A DNA stretch of 64,000 nucleotides from NCBI GenBank assembly GCA_015956445.1, contig WIUZ02000025.1, positions 1 to 64,000 on the forward strand. The letters run 5' to 3'. Position numbers and translations under genes: made by a program. Below, one piece after another: positions 49,801 to 61,110 of this stretch. Origin of the DNA: Thelephora terrestris. Its lineage: Eukaryota > Basidiomycota > Agaricomycetes > Thelephorales > Thelephoraceae. Each line of letters begins with the position of its first letter. Positions within the stretch are counted from its first letter, which is position 1. The notes beneath the pieces were generated by a model. That model was not told where the DNA came from, ran no database searches, and saw only the letters and a program-made list of their open reading frames with translations.

Positions 49801-50203
49801 TGGGGTTTACTAATCGCGGCCGAATCGGTGGCTGATATCTCTCGATTAGTACATCCTTACCCACGTCATCAAAAAGATGGGCGAGGTTGGTGTCCAGAGC
49901 GCTACGTTTGGAGCGGGTGCCGCGAATGAACTCCATCGCGTGGACAACATCGGCGGGTTCAAGGTCGTCACTCTTGAAAAGGCGTATAATGGTCTTTCCT
50001 CTACGTTCCACCTCGGAAACAAGGGTGACTTCCGGTCCAAATTTGGTACCCAGCAGGATCCTGTGCGTCACGCTTTTTGCTGTTATCCCGATATCACACA
50101 TTGCTTACGCTTCGTTCTTTAGTTGTATATATGCTATCCTAAGGGCGGCCTCGGCGTGAAGGGGATAGAAGCTATCATGAAGATGCTTCAATCTCCGAAG
50201 TAA
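46814..50203 (+). CDS. erdS: ErdS: aspartyl-tRNA synthetase fused to DUF2156 transferase (ergosteryl-3-beta-O-aspartate synthase)
   Basis: Bifunctional enzyme: the synthetase charges tRNA-Asp and the DUF2156 (MprF-like, GNAT-fold) domain transfers Asp from Asp-tRNA to ergosterol, as shown for fungal ErdS. Nine exons in consistent phase: 46814-47188, 47244-47301, 47360-47673, 47737-48291, 48353-48572, 48625-49079, 49145-49795, 49850-50062, 50123-50203; 973 residues. Residues 1-125 are Ser/Arg-rich with a basic helix. The OB-fold anticodon domain follows (FRARVHHTRPVGSRIMFLVLRQG). Class II motif 2 is [22 protein letters not shown] (in two parts: [22 protein letters not shown]) and motif 3 GGGGVGLERVVML near residue 583. 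The synthetase ends at RDPRSFP (about 613); DUF2156 starts with exon 7 (LIAKYGD, near 660) and shows SWIDPAWSVW, FGNPLCEP, KLHRAEKSGV and STFHLGNKGDFRSKFG. The intron after exon 5 is GC-AG. Confidence 0.93.
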
Positions 50204-51296
50204 ACCACGCAAACTATTATTGTACACCTCATCTTGAAATTACATGAAGACGAGGGTGATACAATGATAGGATGGGAGTCGATGGCCTCGAAGGCTCTTC
50301 ATGTACACGCAAGCCACAGTTTTACCCACACCCCCAGGTTATCCTGGTCCTTCATAATCCTTATACCCCCTGGCTAAGCTCGTCTCGATCATCACGAGCT
50401 TTCGCCAATCTTTCCCTTTGTCGGTGTCTCCGGCTTCCTTTGTTTGGTTCTGGTAGTCCGGTTTTCTTGGTTTCGTAAGATGTGTTGTATGTATCTCATG
50501 TCCTAATTGTAATTCACGGTGTAATTTGGATATTCCTATGGAAGATGCGGGAGATGAGTTCCTCAACCCCCGGGATCCATTGGTTCCATTCGGAAGGATC
50601 AAATTCGAGTGGGTAGCGTGAGTCATTGAGCAGAGAAACCCACCGAGTAACAAACCAACTACTTAGTCTTGGTGGTTTGTCTGGAAATGAGAGCGCGAAT
50701 CTAGTGGGTCACGGCCCTTCGACCCACTGGCTTCGGATCTTCCTGAGAACGCTTCTAGAGGACTTGGCCCACTCATAAGATTTCGTATCTCTAACCCACT
50801 CCAACACCGATCCGGCAAACCAGGACTCTTGTGATTTTTTAAGGAGACGAGTGGATGCCAAGAAAAGCGAAAGATTCGCTGCCCAAAAATCTCCCAGGAG
50901 AGAAAATCAGATCAAGGTCGATGTTTTGGGATTTGATTATATACCTTCCGTGGGGTCAGACCTCTGACCATTTGAACTTTACTAGTGTCAAACGAGCAGC
51001 GAATTACTATAGACGGCGCCGATGTCTCCCTCGACATTGCGAAAGAGTCCGGTGGCTTCTTTGACCCCCTCAAGTCTGCCCTCAACAGAGCAGACGCACT
51101 CACGAGCATTGCAAGGTATTGGGCCAGTTGATTGCCATCGCGGATAATTCCAACAATCCATCGCCGATACCGCCGTCGACTCCGACGAAGGCCCTGTGAA
51201 GGCGCTGCGATAATATACAAGATTTCGAAAGCTTGGTCACTACAATCAGTATCATCCGGATCCTAAAGTCTCCGGGGGTGGAATCTACGCACGACT
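50204..51296. other. Intergenic between convergent ErdS and ABCG genes
   Basis: Frames at 50339-50653 and 50912-51220 have no family signal. No RNA gene seen. Confidence 0.5.
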
Positions 51297-54200
51297 CTAA
51301 TTACTAACTGCTTGAGCTCTATCTGACCTCGGTCCAGCGTCCTTTCTAGTTACACCAAAATTGGCCTTAAACAACCTTAAAACTATGTACGCAATCAGCC
51401 TGTATGCAACCGCCACCCCAACCAAGGCCCCAATATTCGAGGCAAGGCTTGTATGGTATTTGAACAGGTCCAGGACCTGTTGTCCTGTCTGGATGGGGCA
51501 ACTGCCGTCAGGAAGCCTCTGGGTTTCCGTGCAGGTGAACTCAAAGCCCTTGAACGTTTTGATTGATAACGAGGCGGCGGCATATTTGAGTGGAGATATG
51601 TAATTGACCCCGTTAAAGAACGCAGGCATATCGATGGACAAGACACCTGTGATTTTCCACCTCAGATACAAGACACGACACGACGCATAGAGTGCTCACC
51701 GGCTGCCATGATCGCGATCGATATGAATGAACTGGTGAGGTTCAATGCGAACCCAGTGCTATCGGAGATGAGGGTGTTGAAGATGATCCCAAGCGACTCC
51801 CCGCAGCTGACAATGCAGAACGAAACCAGAGCGGTGAGAAAGTACATCGACACGGATCGCTGTAGGTTCACAGCGAAAAGAAGCAGGGAGAACAAGAGAC
51901 CCGAGGCGATCTCGAATGGTATCTCGAGAATCAGGTATACAAAGAAAAATGAATCGACGGAGTATGCCCTGTCTGCATATTCCTGTGGAGGGTCTGAGCG
52001 ACGAGATATGATCAACAAATGGTTCTCTGCGTACCCTGTAGAACGCGTCTCGTTCCAACGGGTATTGCCCGACGTTCTGTAGGAGACCCACGAAATACAC
52101 TTGCGCCCTGGTGAATCTATTGCCACTAACGATGTGAGAGAGAGTAACTCACAAGCGAGAATCTGCTGAATAACACCAAGACGGTTTTGAAACGAGGCGT
52201 AGTCTGTATTCAAAGGCGCGAAGAAGAGTGCAATGAATGTCGAAAGTCCAACCACTTGCATGATCCGAGCAACAGCCAAATCCGGCCGCCTCTTGAAACC
52301 AAGTAAACCTCGCCTGATCAAGATGGGGACTGCGATGTACATCGGGGTCGGTTCCCTCCCTTCCAAGTCCGCCAGTCCCAACTCCCCTGCTTCGATATTC
52401 CGAACCGCAGGCTTCTCCGATTCCCGAGTTGCAGCGAACTGGCGGATCAAGTTCTCCACTTTCGCTCGGCTGACCGCTTCATTCTCCTCTTCACGGAGGT
52501 CTACGGACACCATATCCAGTGCGAAATCGGCCGGGTTGGTCGTTGAAGGGCACTTGTGACCGAGAGAAGCGAAGTGCGGAAGCATGTTACTCCCTTTGCC
52601 GGAATAAGCGACCTGCCCACCTTTCGCGAGGAGCAGGACATTTGCGAAGTGAGGGAACAAATCTGATCGACTCTGATGGATCGTTGCAATCACCGTCCGG
52701 CCCTCTCGAGCCAACCATTCGAGTACCCTGATGATGGATGAGGCTGTGAATGCATCGAGGCCGGATGTGGGTTCGTCAAGACTATGGGGTCTTTCATTAG
52801 TAACTCTCACAGGGACAGGATGACCTTACATCAGGATCTGTGGTTCGGTTAGAACCTGAACGGCAATGCTGACCCGTCTCTTCTCTCCGCCGCTGATGCC
52901 TTTCAAAAGCTCGTTCCCAACCAAAACGTCGGCGCAATCCTTTAATCCCATCTTCAACAGCACATCTTCTGCCCTCCTCGCCTTCTCCTGATTGCTCATC
53001 CACTTCGGGAGCCTGAGTCCCGCAGCGAACCTCAATGTCTCTCGGACAGTCAGATACGGCAGCAACGCATTATCGTCCTGTGTCACATACGAGCACAGGG
53101 ATTGCACCACCTTGTCCGTTGGCTGAACCCCGTTAAATAGCATTGCGCCAGACGTGCGGTACCTCGTGAGCAGCGATGATCTGAGACGTCGAGCCATGGT
53201 GTTGAGCAGCGAAGATTTGCCGCTCCCGGAAGGTCCGAAGATGACGTTCAACTCTCCCGCCTGGAACTTTGTGGAGACACCCCCGAGCACATTCAAAGTC
53301 CTTCCCTTCCCGCGACTGAGCGAAGGCTTATGAATCTCGAGGGCAAGATCGACAAGTTCGACGTCCACCATCTTCGTGCCATCCCCTTCCCGGCTCACCC
53401 TCATGACCTCCTTCCCCGCAGAAGCATCGGTGTCATCCTTCCGTGTCTGGGCAGCAGAGAAATGCACATCGACGGTCCAGAATTGAAGAAAGAAGCACGA
53501 TGAGATGGAGAAGAATGCGACGAAACCCAGTAAAGCACACAACGGCACGGTCAGCCAATTGTCGGCGAAGGAAAGGTTTTCGAGGATGAATGAGCCACGG
53601 TATTGAAGACATGCAGAATTTGTCTGAGCGTCCCCGTACGGGCAATCGTAGTAGCGGCCCGCAAATTCGTTGACAGACGCTGCGCCAAACCCGTAGAACT
53701 GGAGAGAATGCAAGTGAGCGCCAATGGTGATAATTTGAGAGGCCCCGGCTTACGAAGTAAGAAACATATTTCATCCATCGAACATATACCGGGATCGTTG
53801 CTGCTTGCGCGAAGAAGCCTGAACCATACGTCTGCACCGTAGCGAAGAGGTTGGCCATTAGAGCTGCCCACGCGAAATCCCTCAGCAGCGAGGCGCAGAA
53901 CAACGCGAAGGTGACCGCGATATAGTGGATCAACAATACGATCGCGAAGAAGATGACGATATTACCCTGGAAGCCAGCGAGATATGAGAAGATGAAACAA
54001 AACAGGAACGGAACGATGACGTCCTCCAGGATTCCATGGGCGATGCGGCGACTGACGACCCAGGCGACGCCGGAGACAAGGTTTTCACCACGTTCTCGAT
54101 CGAAGAGTTGAATGTCCACCCGCGTCAACCGGTAGATCTCAAACAGAACGAAGAGGTACGAGTGACCAGCACATAGCAGGTAAAACGCGGCCTGGCTTGA

Positions 54201-55582
54201 GCGGATGCCAGCCAAGTCGTGGGGGATTTTGTAGAATATAAGACCACAGGCAAGCCCCATGAATACCGCCTCTGACCACGAACCGACCAGACCGAATGGA
54301 TCGCGAATGGTCGTGAGCAACGTCCTCGAAGTTAATACCTGGACTTGTCGAAGAAATGGTGCTGATTGCCGCATTCGTCTGGTTCTCTCGTCAGGCGCTC
54401 GTGCCTTCTCCGGAGTTGTCTTATCTGTCGCAAGACGGGCCTCGGATTCTTGAATCCAAGCGATCAACAACCTGTTGACCCTCGCCTGTGATTCATGCTC
54501 TGCCTCCTCGCTCCGGGTGTCCACTGCGACGATATCAATCAGGTAATCAGCAGGGTTTACGTGGGGCTTCAGCACTCCGGGGAGCAATCCGTCGAACCAC
54601 GACAGGCATTCGCTCGTTGAACCCGTGTAGGCGATGTTCCCTCTCGATAAGAGGGTGAGGCTATCGAACAGGAAGAAGATGTCTGAGCGAGGTTGATGGA
54701 TGGTAGTGATAATGGTTCGTCCCGTGTTCGCAAGATGGTGTAAGGTTTTAACGAGGTGGAAGGCACTGGTGGCATCCAATCCTGTCGTCGGTTCATCGAG
54801 AAATAGGATGCTTGGGTTCCTTAGCATTTGAACCCCGATGCTGACCCTTCGACGTTCTCCTCCAGAACATCCACCTTTTTTGAAACCATCACCGACGCGC
54901 GTATCGGCACATTCCTTGAGACCTAGTTCAAGAATGATCTCTTCTACCAGTTGGCTACGCTGTTGGGAAGTCGTGGACGATGGGAGCCGAAGAGATGCTG
55001 CGTAGAGCAACGTCTCGCGGACGGTGAGCGATGGGAGCAATACATCAGTTTGTGTGACGTAAGCACTCGTGATGGTGAGGAGGTCGGGAGATCCGTTGTA
55101 GCGAATGCTTCCGGTGATGGTGAGGTTTGATCCTCGCACGCGATGAGACAGGGCATTAAGGAGAGTCGTCTAAGCATGAAGCTGAGCGTGAGTTCGAGGT
55201 GGTTGTGGAGGGAGTACCGTACCTTTCCGCTTCCGCTGCCTCCGATGATCGCGGTCAAGGTTCCAGAGGGAAAGTCTGCAGAAACATCCTTCAGAATTAT
55301 CTTCCTTCGGCTACCCATCCCACCGCCTTCCACATCATCGACCTTCAATCTAATGAATTTTGCCTCCAACGTTTCCACAAGAGAAGTCGCGGCGTCGACT
55401 TGTACCTCCAGATTCCGAACGGTTATATCTGCGGGACGAACATCGGTGAAGGAGAGATTCTGCTGGTGGTTGTCCGAGATCTGCCACACCGGTTCGGTCG
55501 TTTCATGGAGGGATGGGTCCTTCTCCTTCATATACACCTCCTTGATCTCACCTTCGAGGGTGGTACCAGCACCAGAAGCCAT
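51297..55582 (-). CDS. Full-length ABCG (WHITE-type) transporter, (NBD-TMD)x2
   Basis: ATP-driven plasma or internal membrane exporter with two nucleotide-binding and two membrane halves, the layout of S. cerevisiae YOL075C. Exon 1 is 55223-55582, from MASGAGTTLEGE; the next starts at 55169 after a 53-bp intron that splits Walker A (GGSGSGK, then TTLLNALSHR). NBD1 continues with signature CSGGERRRVSIG and Walker B SILFLDEPTTGLD. TMD1 spans roughly 54300-53500. NBD2 has GPSGSGKSSLLNTMARR, SGGEKRRVSIAVQVL and LDEPTSGLDAFT (about 53260-52740). TMD2 (about 52350-51310) includes FFFVYLILEIPFE and MYFLTALVSFCIVSCGESLG. NBDs precede TMDs, as in ABCG. NBD1 and NBD2 differ clearly, so this is an old duplication. 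Substrate unknown; drug-pump (PDR) motifs are absent. Confidence 0.9.
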
Positions 55583-57628
55583 GCTGCAACTCTCCTGTAT
55601 GCGATGATGAACGGAGGGAAGAGAGGAGTCGCTCCGGGGCAAGTGGAGGCTCGCACGCAACCGGCTGCCCTGAGCGTGTATCAGAGCTCCCCGTGTGTAC
55701 ATATGGTTCGACGGGGGCCGGTGCTCGGGCAGCTCGGTTACTCTCAAGAGTTGTGCCTGGCGATGTATAATTGCATATCTCGGACTTCTCATCGACATCA
55801 CGTAATTGAACCTCGCGGCTTTTTCCGACATTACCATCACCCTCGTCATTTAAATTGATTGGCAGTCTGAGAACACCACCATCTCATCGCTCTCCATTCC
55901 TCTCCTTCGCCATCTTCAGTTTTGTTTTGGAGTCCCAACCCACCACACCCCAGTAGTGAAGAAGTTTGCACCCGCAAACTCCTTCACCCTCGCTGGCTCG
56001 AACCAGCTGGACCGGAGGACAGGGTCCTTTGAGCCAGCTTCGTGGATCCCACCCGCCCACGCAGCTGATCTCGAAGGCCCGGTCCCCTCGGCCTGGAACC
56101 CCGAGGGCTTTCGCCCGGTTTATTTACCCTACACCTTATTCTACCATCTCCGTCACAAACATATTCATACTTGGCTCTCATATTACCGAGTCACGAGAGC
56201 GACTGCAAAGACTTCCATCACGCGAGAGCCCGGCTGGCGTCCAAGCCGGGAAAACCCAGGTCACCAGTCCAGCCACCAATATGTGCGAGGTTCTCACGTG
56301 TTCAGAAATTCAGGCCTTCTGAGTGCGTAACGTCAACGCGCTCTGCAGGTCTGCCAAACCATAACTTCACGAGTGGCGCCGTCCACACGGGGTTAGACCC
56401 AGTGTCGGATTTCAATTGTTTTGTTCACGCTTTAGGAACAGCAGATCTTCAGACGCGCCGGTATCACGCGGCTGACGATCCAAGACACTGAGTTCCCAGT
56501 GCACGGTTACACGCTAGGGAGATTAGCACTAGTATGGGTTTGAGTTGTTTCGTTCGTGGTTCACATTACGTCACTACTGGGGAGAAAGATAAGCGATTAC
56601 AGTCAGGAACGTCCTCGAGGCCTCGAGGCCAGCCATTCGCATAGTGATCGTAACCATGTGAGTATACGAAGGTATACGAACGCCGCAACGCCGGTTCCTT
56701 GCCAAATATCCCCACTCAAGCGTATCTGGCAGTGGAATGTTCGAGGCCCGCAGTACCATCTCGTGTGCACCGGATACTTTCAGGATCGAGATATGGGGAT
56801 ATCCCTGATGAGACCTATGACCGGCAAACCATACCCCGTAGTCTGGGTCACCAATCTCGTACACGAAGGCCTCGCTGGGTCTCGTGTTTCAGGGAGCCCC
56901 GGTGTTGATCCTCTCCAAAATTGTTCCAAGAGTCCACCCACCGTTCATATACATTTGGGACTATGCCAGCCATCCAAAGAAGGCTTCGAAAGCTACCGAG
57001 CGCACTCCTAGCACCCCTGAAAGAAAGGAGAAGGGACAGGTGATTCCATCAATGGGAGAGAGGTTTTATCCGCTGTCAACAGAATCGCTCGTCCCTTCCT
57101 GCATCTCCGCCCGTTTTGAGCTGCCAATCTAATTGTGCAGCGACAGACGTAGTCGGCGATCAACAAGCGCTGGCCGCCGCAACATTGATGGCTTACCCAA
57201 CTTGAAATGGGGGGGGTTCCATTCCAGCGCTCTATTTCCAACATTGGTGACAGTATCATGGTCAGGGTCACCATGCAAGGGAGGGCGTAACCATGGCGGT
57301 CGATGCCCGCGGCCCCGTACATCAGCAAAACGATCGACCCGCTGTGAGCGCTGTGACGACCCATCGTCACAGCTTCATGGCACCCCTCCACAGCGCGGGT
57401 CACAGCATCACAAGGGCTTGCCCAGTTAACTCGTGCTGATTTGCTGGGCCTCTGTGAGGCCTGTCGTCCTGTACGGTGTGACAACGTGGTGTGGTTCATT
57501 CGGTGGGGTGGGCGGGACTAGACAGGCTTTAGTTCTTTGGGAAAACATTATCTGATTTCAGAGTAGTACGTAGGTTAATCAACGGGTGTGGTAAGCAGCA
57601 ATCTGGGAAAGAGAGCGGTCTTCTTAAA
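55583..57628. other. Gene-poor region, nothing recognised
   Basis: Two kilobases with only low-quality frames (for example 55956-56330 and 56556-57011). The part near 55970-56130 is GC-rich with short inverted repeats around GCTGGCTCGAACCAGC. The first 200 bases should hold the ABCG promoter. Confidence 0.5.
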
Positions 57629-57842
57629 GGGAGAGTGTGCTATGTATCGATCCGGGCGATAAACAATCCGATTAAAAGGGGGAAGAAATGAGGGGAGGGA
57701 GAGTGTGCTATGTATCGATCCGGGCGATAGAGCAACCCGATTAAGGGGCGGAGAAACGAGGGGAGGGAGAGTGTGCTATGTATCGATCCGGGCGATAGAG
57801 CAATCCAATTAAGATAAGGGGTGAAGAAACGAGGGGAAGGAA
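57629..57842. repeat. 68-bp tandem repeat, three copies
   Basis: Units begin GAGAGTGTGCTATGTATCGA at 57631, 57699 and 57767, exactly 68 bp apart; the third is a few bases longer. Each holds TATCGATCCGGGCGATA and ends in an AAACGAGGGGAGG-type purine stretch. Confidence 0.9.
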
Positions 57843-57859
57843 ACATGCGGGCGTCGTCC

Positions 57860-60019
57860 TCAGTTGTCCGCGGAGTCATCATCAACGAGGGAATGAACAA
57901 ACGCGCTGGTAGATGCCATCAGTCACTGCCAATTGGTCGGCAGGAATGCTGTTTCACGTACCTTCCACTTGCCCAGGAATTGAAGTGGCTGGCTACTCGC
58001 TCGCCTTGGGGGCCGTCGTCAAGGCAGTCGAAAACATAGTCTTGGATCTCGGTGTAGCACTTCGAGAACTTCTCGCCCTCAAACGGCTTCCGAACGAAGT
58101 TGCCAGTTTGCCACTCTTCGAGGGCATTTCGATACTGTAGATGGTATTTATATCATTGCGGGCCTCCAACGAGGAGAAAAAAACTTACTGCTGTTGCGGC
58201 GAATGCAACCATGGTAACAGTAACAGAGGAAAGCCATTCGCTGTCGCTGTTTGCATCATACAGGAGCGACCGTTGCCATTTGTCCTCCTTGTAGAAGCTC
58301 TTGCAGAGCTTTTCGAGAATTGGGTGCGCGAGGAGGTCGCCCTGTCAACAGTTTTAGTTTACAGATTGCGAAGTATATGGTTTGCACTTACATCAGCTGT
58401 TGGAGGCTCATTGAGGTACACAGAGTCTGTAAGGCGACTGACGACAGAGGTGCGAACGTGGTTAGGATTGTGGGGAGGTAGCGCGATCCCAAACCTGGCT
58501 CGCCTCTCCAATCTTGAGGCGATCCTGCGGATCTCGGGGACAGATCGAGTGAGGATACCTTCCTGGTCTTCAGATATTGGGAAGAGTTCTGGATCTGATG
58601 CCACGAGGAGCTTGGCAAGTTTCTTGAGTTCACTCCGGGAGGTCGAAACCTCAGTCAACAACTAAAGCGTGATGGATTGAGACATCCAGTCTCTCGACGA
58701 TAGACGTAGAATGGTGCTTACAATCGTCAACATATGCTCGGACCACGAGAAACCTGTGTAGTGTGGGTGTGTGAGTAAGTGAGTAAAGATGGCCCACCAG
58801 AGTGGACGCACCAGGTTCAGGGATAACGCCATCATTACGCGCGGTCGTAAATACCTCATGGAAACATTCATTGACTGTGATGCGTGCCAGATGAGGACCA
58901 GGGAAGGGATGTTTGAGCAAGATTGAAGCTCTGACGACGTCCTTGGAGGCGATGAGGATTTTCCGCCATTCATCCGGGTAGCCTTTGATGCCCTTTGATG
59001 GCTTGAAATTCTTGGGTTGAGGCTGTGGAGCAAGAACCTGAACCGCTGAAATAGGGGGTCCATGGAGTTGGTATTGATTCAAGTATGTCTGGAGGAGACC
59101 GATCGCGGGCCCAGTGAACTAGGAATGCAGGTCAGATGCGCTTTGACCGGCTACACGACACACGAACCGTGGGAGTTTGGCCTTGAGCAAGCGTTGATAC
59201 TTCGCTGTTGGTTGCCACAGCAAGAACCTCAACATCGGAGTCAGGATCTTCACCGCTGTCGTAAATCTCATCGTCGTGGACGTCCGCAGCGGAGATGTCT
59301 GTCGTGGTGGATACATCAGTCGCAGTGGAGACGTTGATCGCAGTGCAGACATTGGTCGCAGCAGAGGCGCCTATGGAAACTGGCAGCGTGTCCGCCCGTT
59401 CAGGTGACTGGACCTTGCGAGTTAATTTGGCGGGGCGTGACACGGGGCGTACAGGAGCTGGGGGAGCTGGAGTTGAGATCTGCCTAGAGTGTCAGCGGGA
59501 CTACGGGCAATCAACGAGGCACGCACCGGGCTCGGGATTGGCTTAGGATCAGCAAGAGCGGCTGATTTCTTAGACCCCTTTGCAGGTGCAAGCTTTTTGC
59601 GCTGGCCGGTAACCTGGGTTGCAGCTTCGTCAGCAGCGATCTGGAAAGATTGGGATGACTTTACTGACCTTTGATGCTGATGTCTTTTGGCGTTTAGCCT
59701 GGTTCGCATTTGAACCCCCAGCGGTCTCCGGCGTCAGCGAGAGCTGGGCCTCGATGTCAGGATCGACCGGAGACTTCCGTTTTGAAGCAGGAGCTGTGAT
59801 CTGTTGCGAAACCTTCAACTTTTCCGTCAGGGCGCCTCCTGTTCCGCGGCCAGGTCGATTGAAGGAACGAGCTGGGGTTGGTGGTGTAGCGGCAATCGGA
59901 GTCTGAGGCGAGGAATGGGGAATAGGAAGGGAACCATTTCGAGATAGGAGTGCGAGGTACTCCAGAAACCCATCTGGTGGGGGAGGCACATGTTCGCTGG
60001 GGGCGTTCGGTTGGACCAT
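57860..60019 (-). CDS. DUF6532-like Agaricomycete protein
   Basis: Function unknown. The start MVQPNAPSEHVPPPP is followed by a Pro/Ser/Ala-rich N-terminus. Spliced exons then read KTSASK|IAADEAATQVTG and PKPIPSP|ISTPAPPAP, and after a Val/Ser/Thr-rich acidic stretch TVR|FTGPAIGLLQTYLNQYQ. The globular domain includes PDEWRKILIASKDVVRASIL, HPFPGPHLARITVNECF, EIRRIASRLERRARFG, HPILEKLCKSFYKEDKW, VTVTMVAFAATA and, in the last long exon, YRNALEEWQTGNFVRKPF. This pattern of helices and the PFP and YxxALxEW motifs match my memory of DUF6532, which is abundant in Agaricomycetes. All the joins keep frame and the stop is TGA at 57860-57862. The 68-bp tandem repeat lies just beyond the stop codon and a foldback element 139 bp upstream of the start. 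Confidence 0.68.
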
Positions 60020-60157
60020 AGGAGCGGGTATCGAGGGAGGGAGACCTGGGTTTGTGGAGGGAACAACTTGAGATTATATACAAAAAATAGATGAGAACAT
60101 GTGGGTAGACACGACTCCGCCAAGTACGTATGTAAAACTTCACGCTGTTTGCGCAGG

Positions 60158-61110
60158 CACTGGGGGCAAAGGGTCAAATACCTGGTGGGTACATGCTGAA
60201 TACATTGTGATCACAGTCAAAAAGTGATCACAATGTGCCCAGTGGGGAAAATTTGAATACATTCAAAATGTACCTGGCCATGTGAATCCAATGTGCCCAG
60301 TGGGCACATTTTGATTGCGATCACAATGTACCCATCAATTTGGTCTCAATGTACCCACTGGGGACATTTTGATTGCGATCACAATGTACACATCAATGTG
60401 ATCTCAATGTGCCTGCTGTGCACATTTTAATTTCTTTAACAATGTTCCCATCAATGTGTTCACAATGTGCTCAGCTCATTACATAATGGTTTCTTTCACA
60501 ATGTTGTCCACAATGTGTCCAGCATGTGGCTGAGCCACTCATTCAAACTTCTTTCACAAAGTATCCAGTGATGTGTCTAGCATGTGTACAGCCATATACA
60601 TAGTAATTTCTTTGAAAGTTCATGGTGAAATTGAACAATATTGAGATTACATTGTGATTACTTCAAAGAGAACCCCCTGGGGACATTATGGACACATTAC
60701 TGGATACTTTGTGAAAGAAGTTTGAATGAGTGGCTCAGCCACATGCTGGACACATTGTGGACAACATTGTGAAAGAAACCATTATGTAATGAGCTGAGCA
60801 CATTGTGAACACATTGATGGGAACATTGTGAAAGAAATTAAAATGTGCACAGCAGGCACATTGAGATCACATTGATGTGTACATTGTGATCGCAATCAAA
60901 ATGTCCCCAGTGGGTACATTGAGACCAAATTGATGGGTACATTGTGATCGCAATCAAAATGTGCCCACTGGGCACATTGGATTCACATGGCCAGGTACAT
61001 TTTGAATGTATTCAAATTTCCCCCACTGGGCACATTGTGATCACTTTTTGACTGTGATCACAATGTATTCAGCATGTACCCACCGGGTATTTGACCCCTT
61101 GCCCCCAGTG
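60158..61110. mobile_element. 953-bp foldback element with CACTG ends (CACTA-like, non-autonomous)
   Basis: Two inverted arms of about 420 bp (60158-60577 and 60691-61110) surround a spacer of about 113 bp. The outer ends read CACTGGGGGCAAAGGGTCAA and its reverse complement, and the arms match with few differences over their whole length. The 3-bp sequence AGG directly flanks both ends (60155-60157 and 61111-61113), fitting a target-site duplication. CACTG ends with a 3-bp duplication are what CACTA/EnSpm-type transposons leave. There is no coding capacity. Each arm is itself built of degenerate sub-repeats centred on CAATGTGCCCAGTGGGCACA-like small palindromes. The high arm match suggests either a young insertion or arm homogenisation. 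Confidence 0.85.

Noticed and set aside
55984-56010. GGTTCGAGCC-like sequence on the minus strand resembling a tRNA T-loop
   Set aside because: No cloverleaf could be drawn around it; it is part of a short palindrome in GC-rich DNA.
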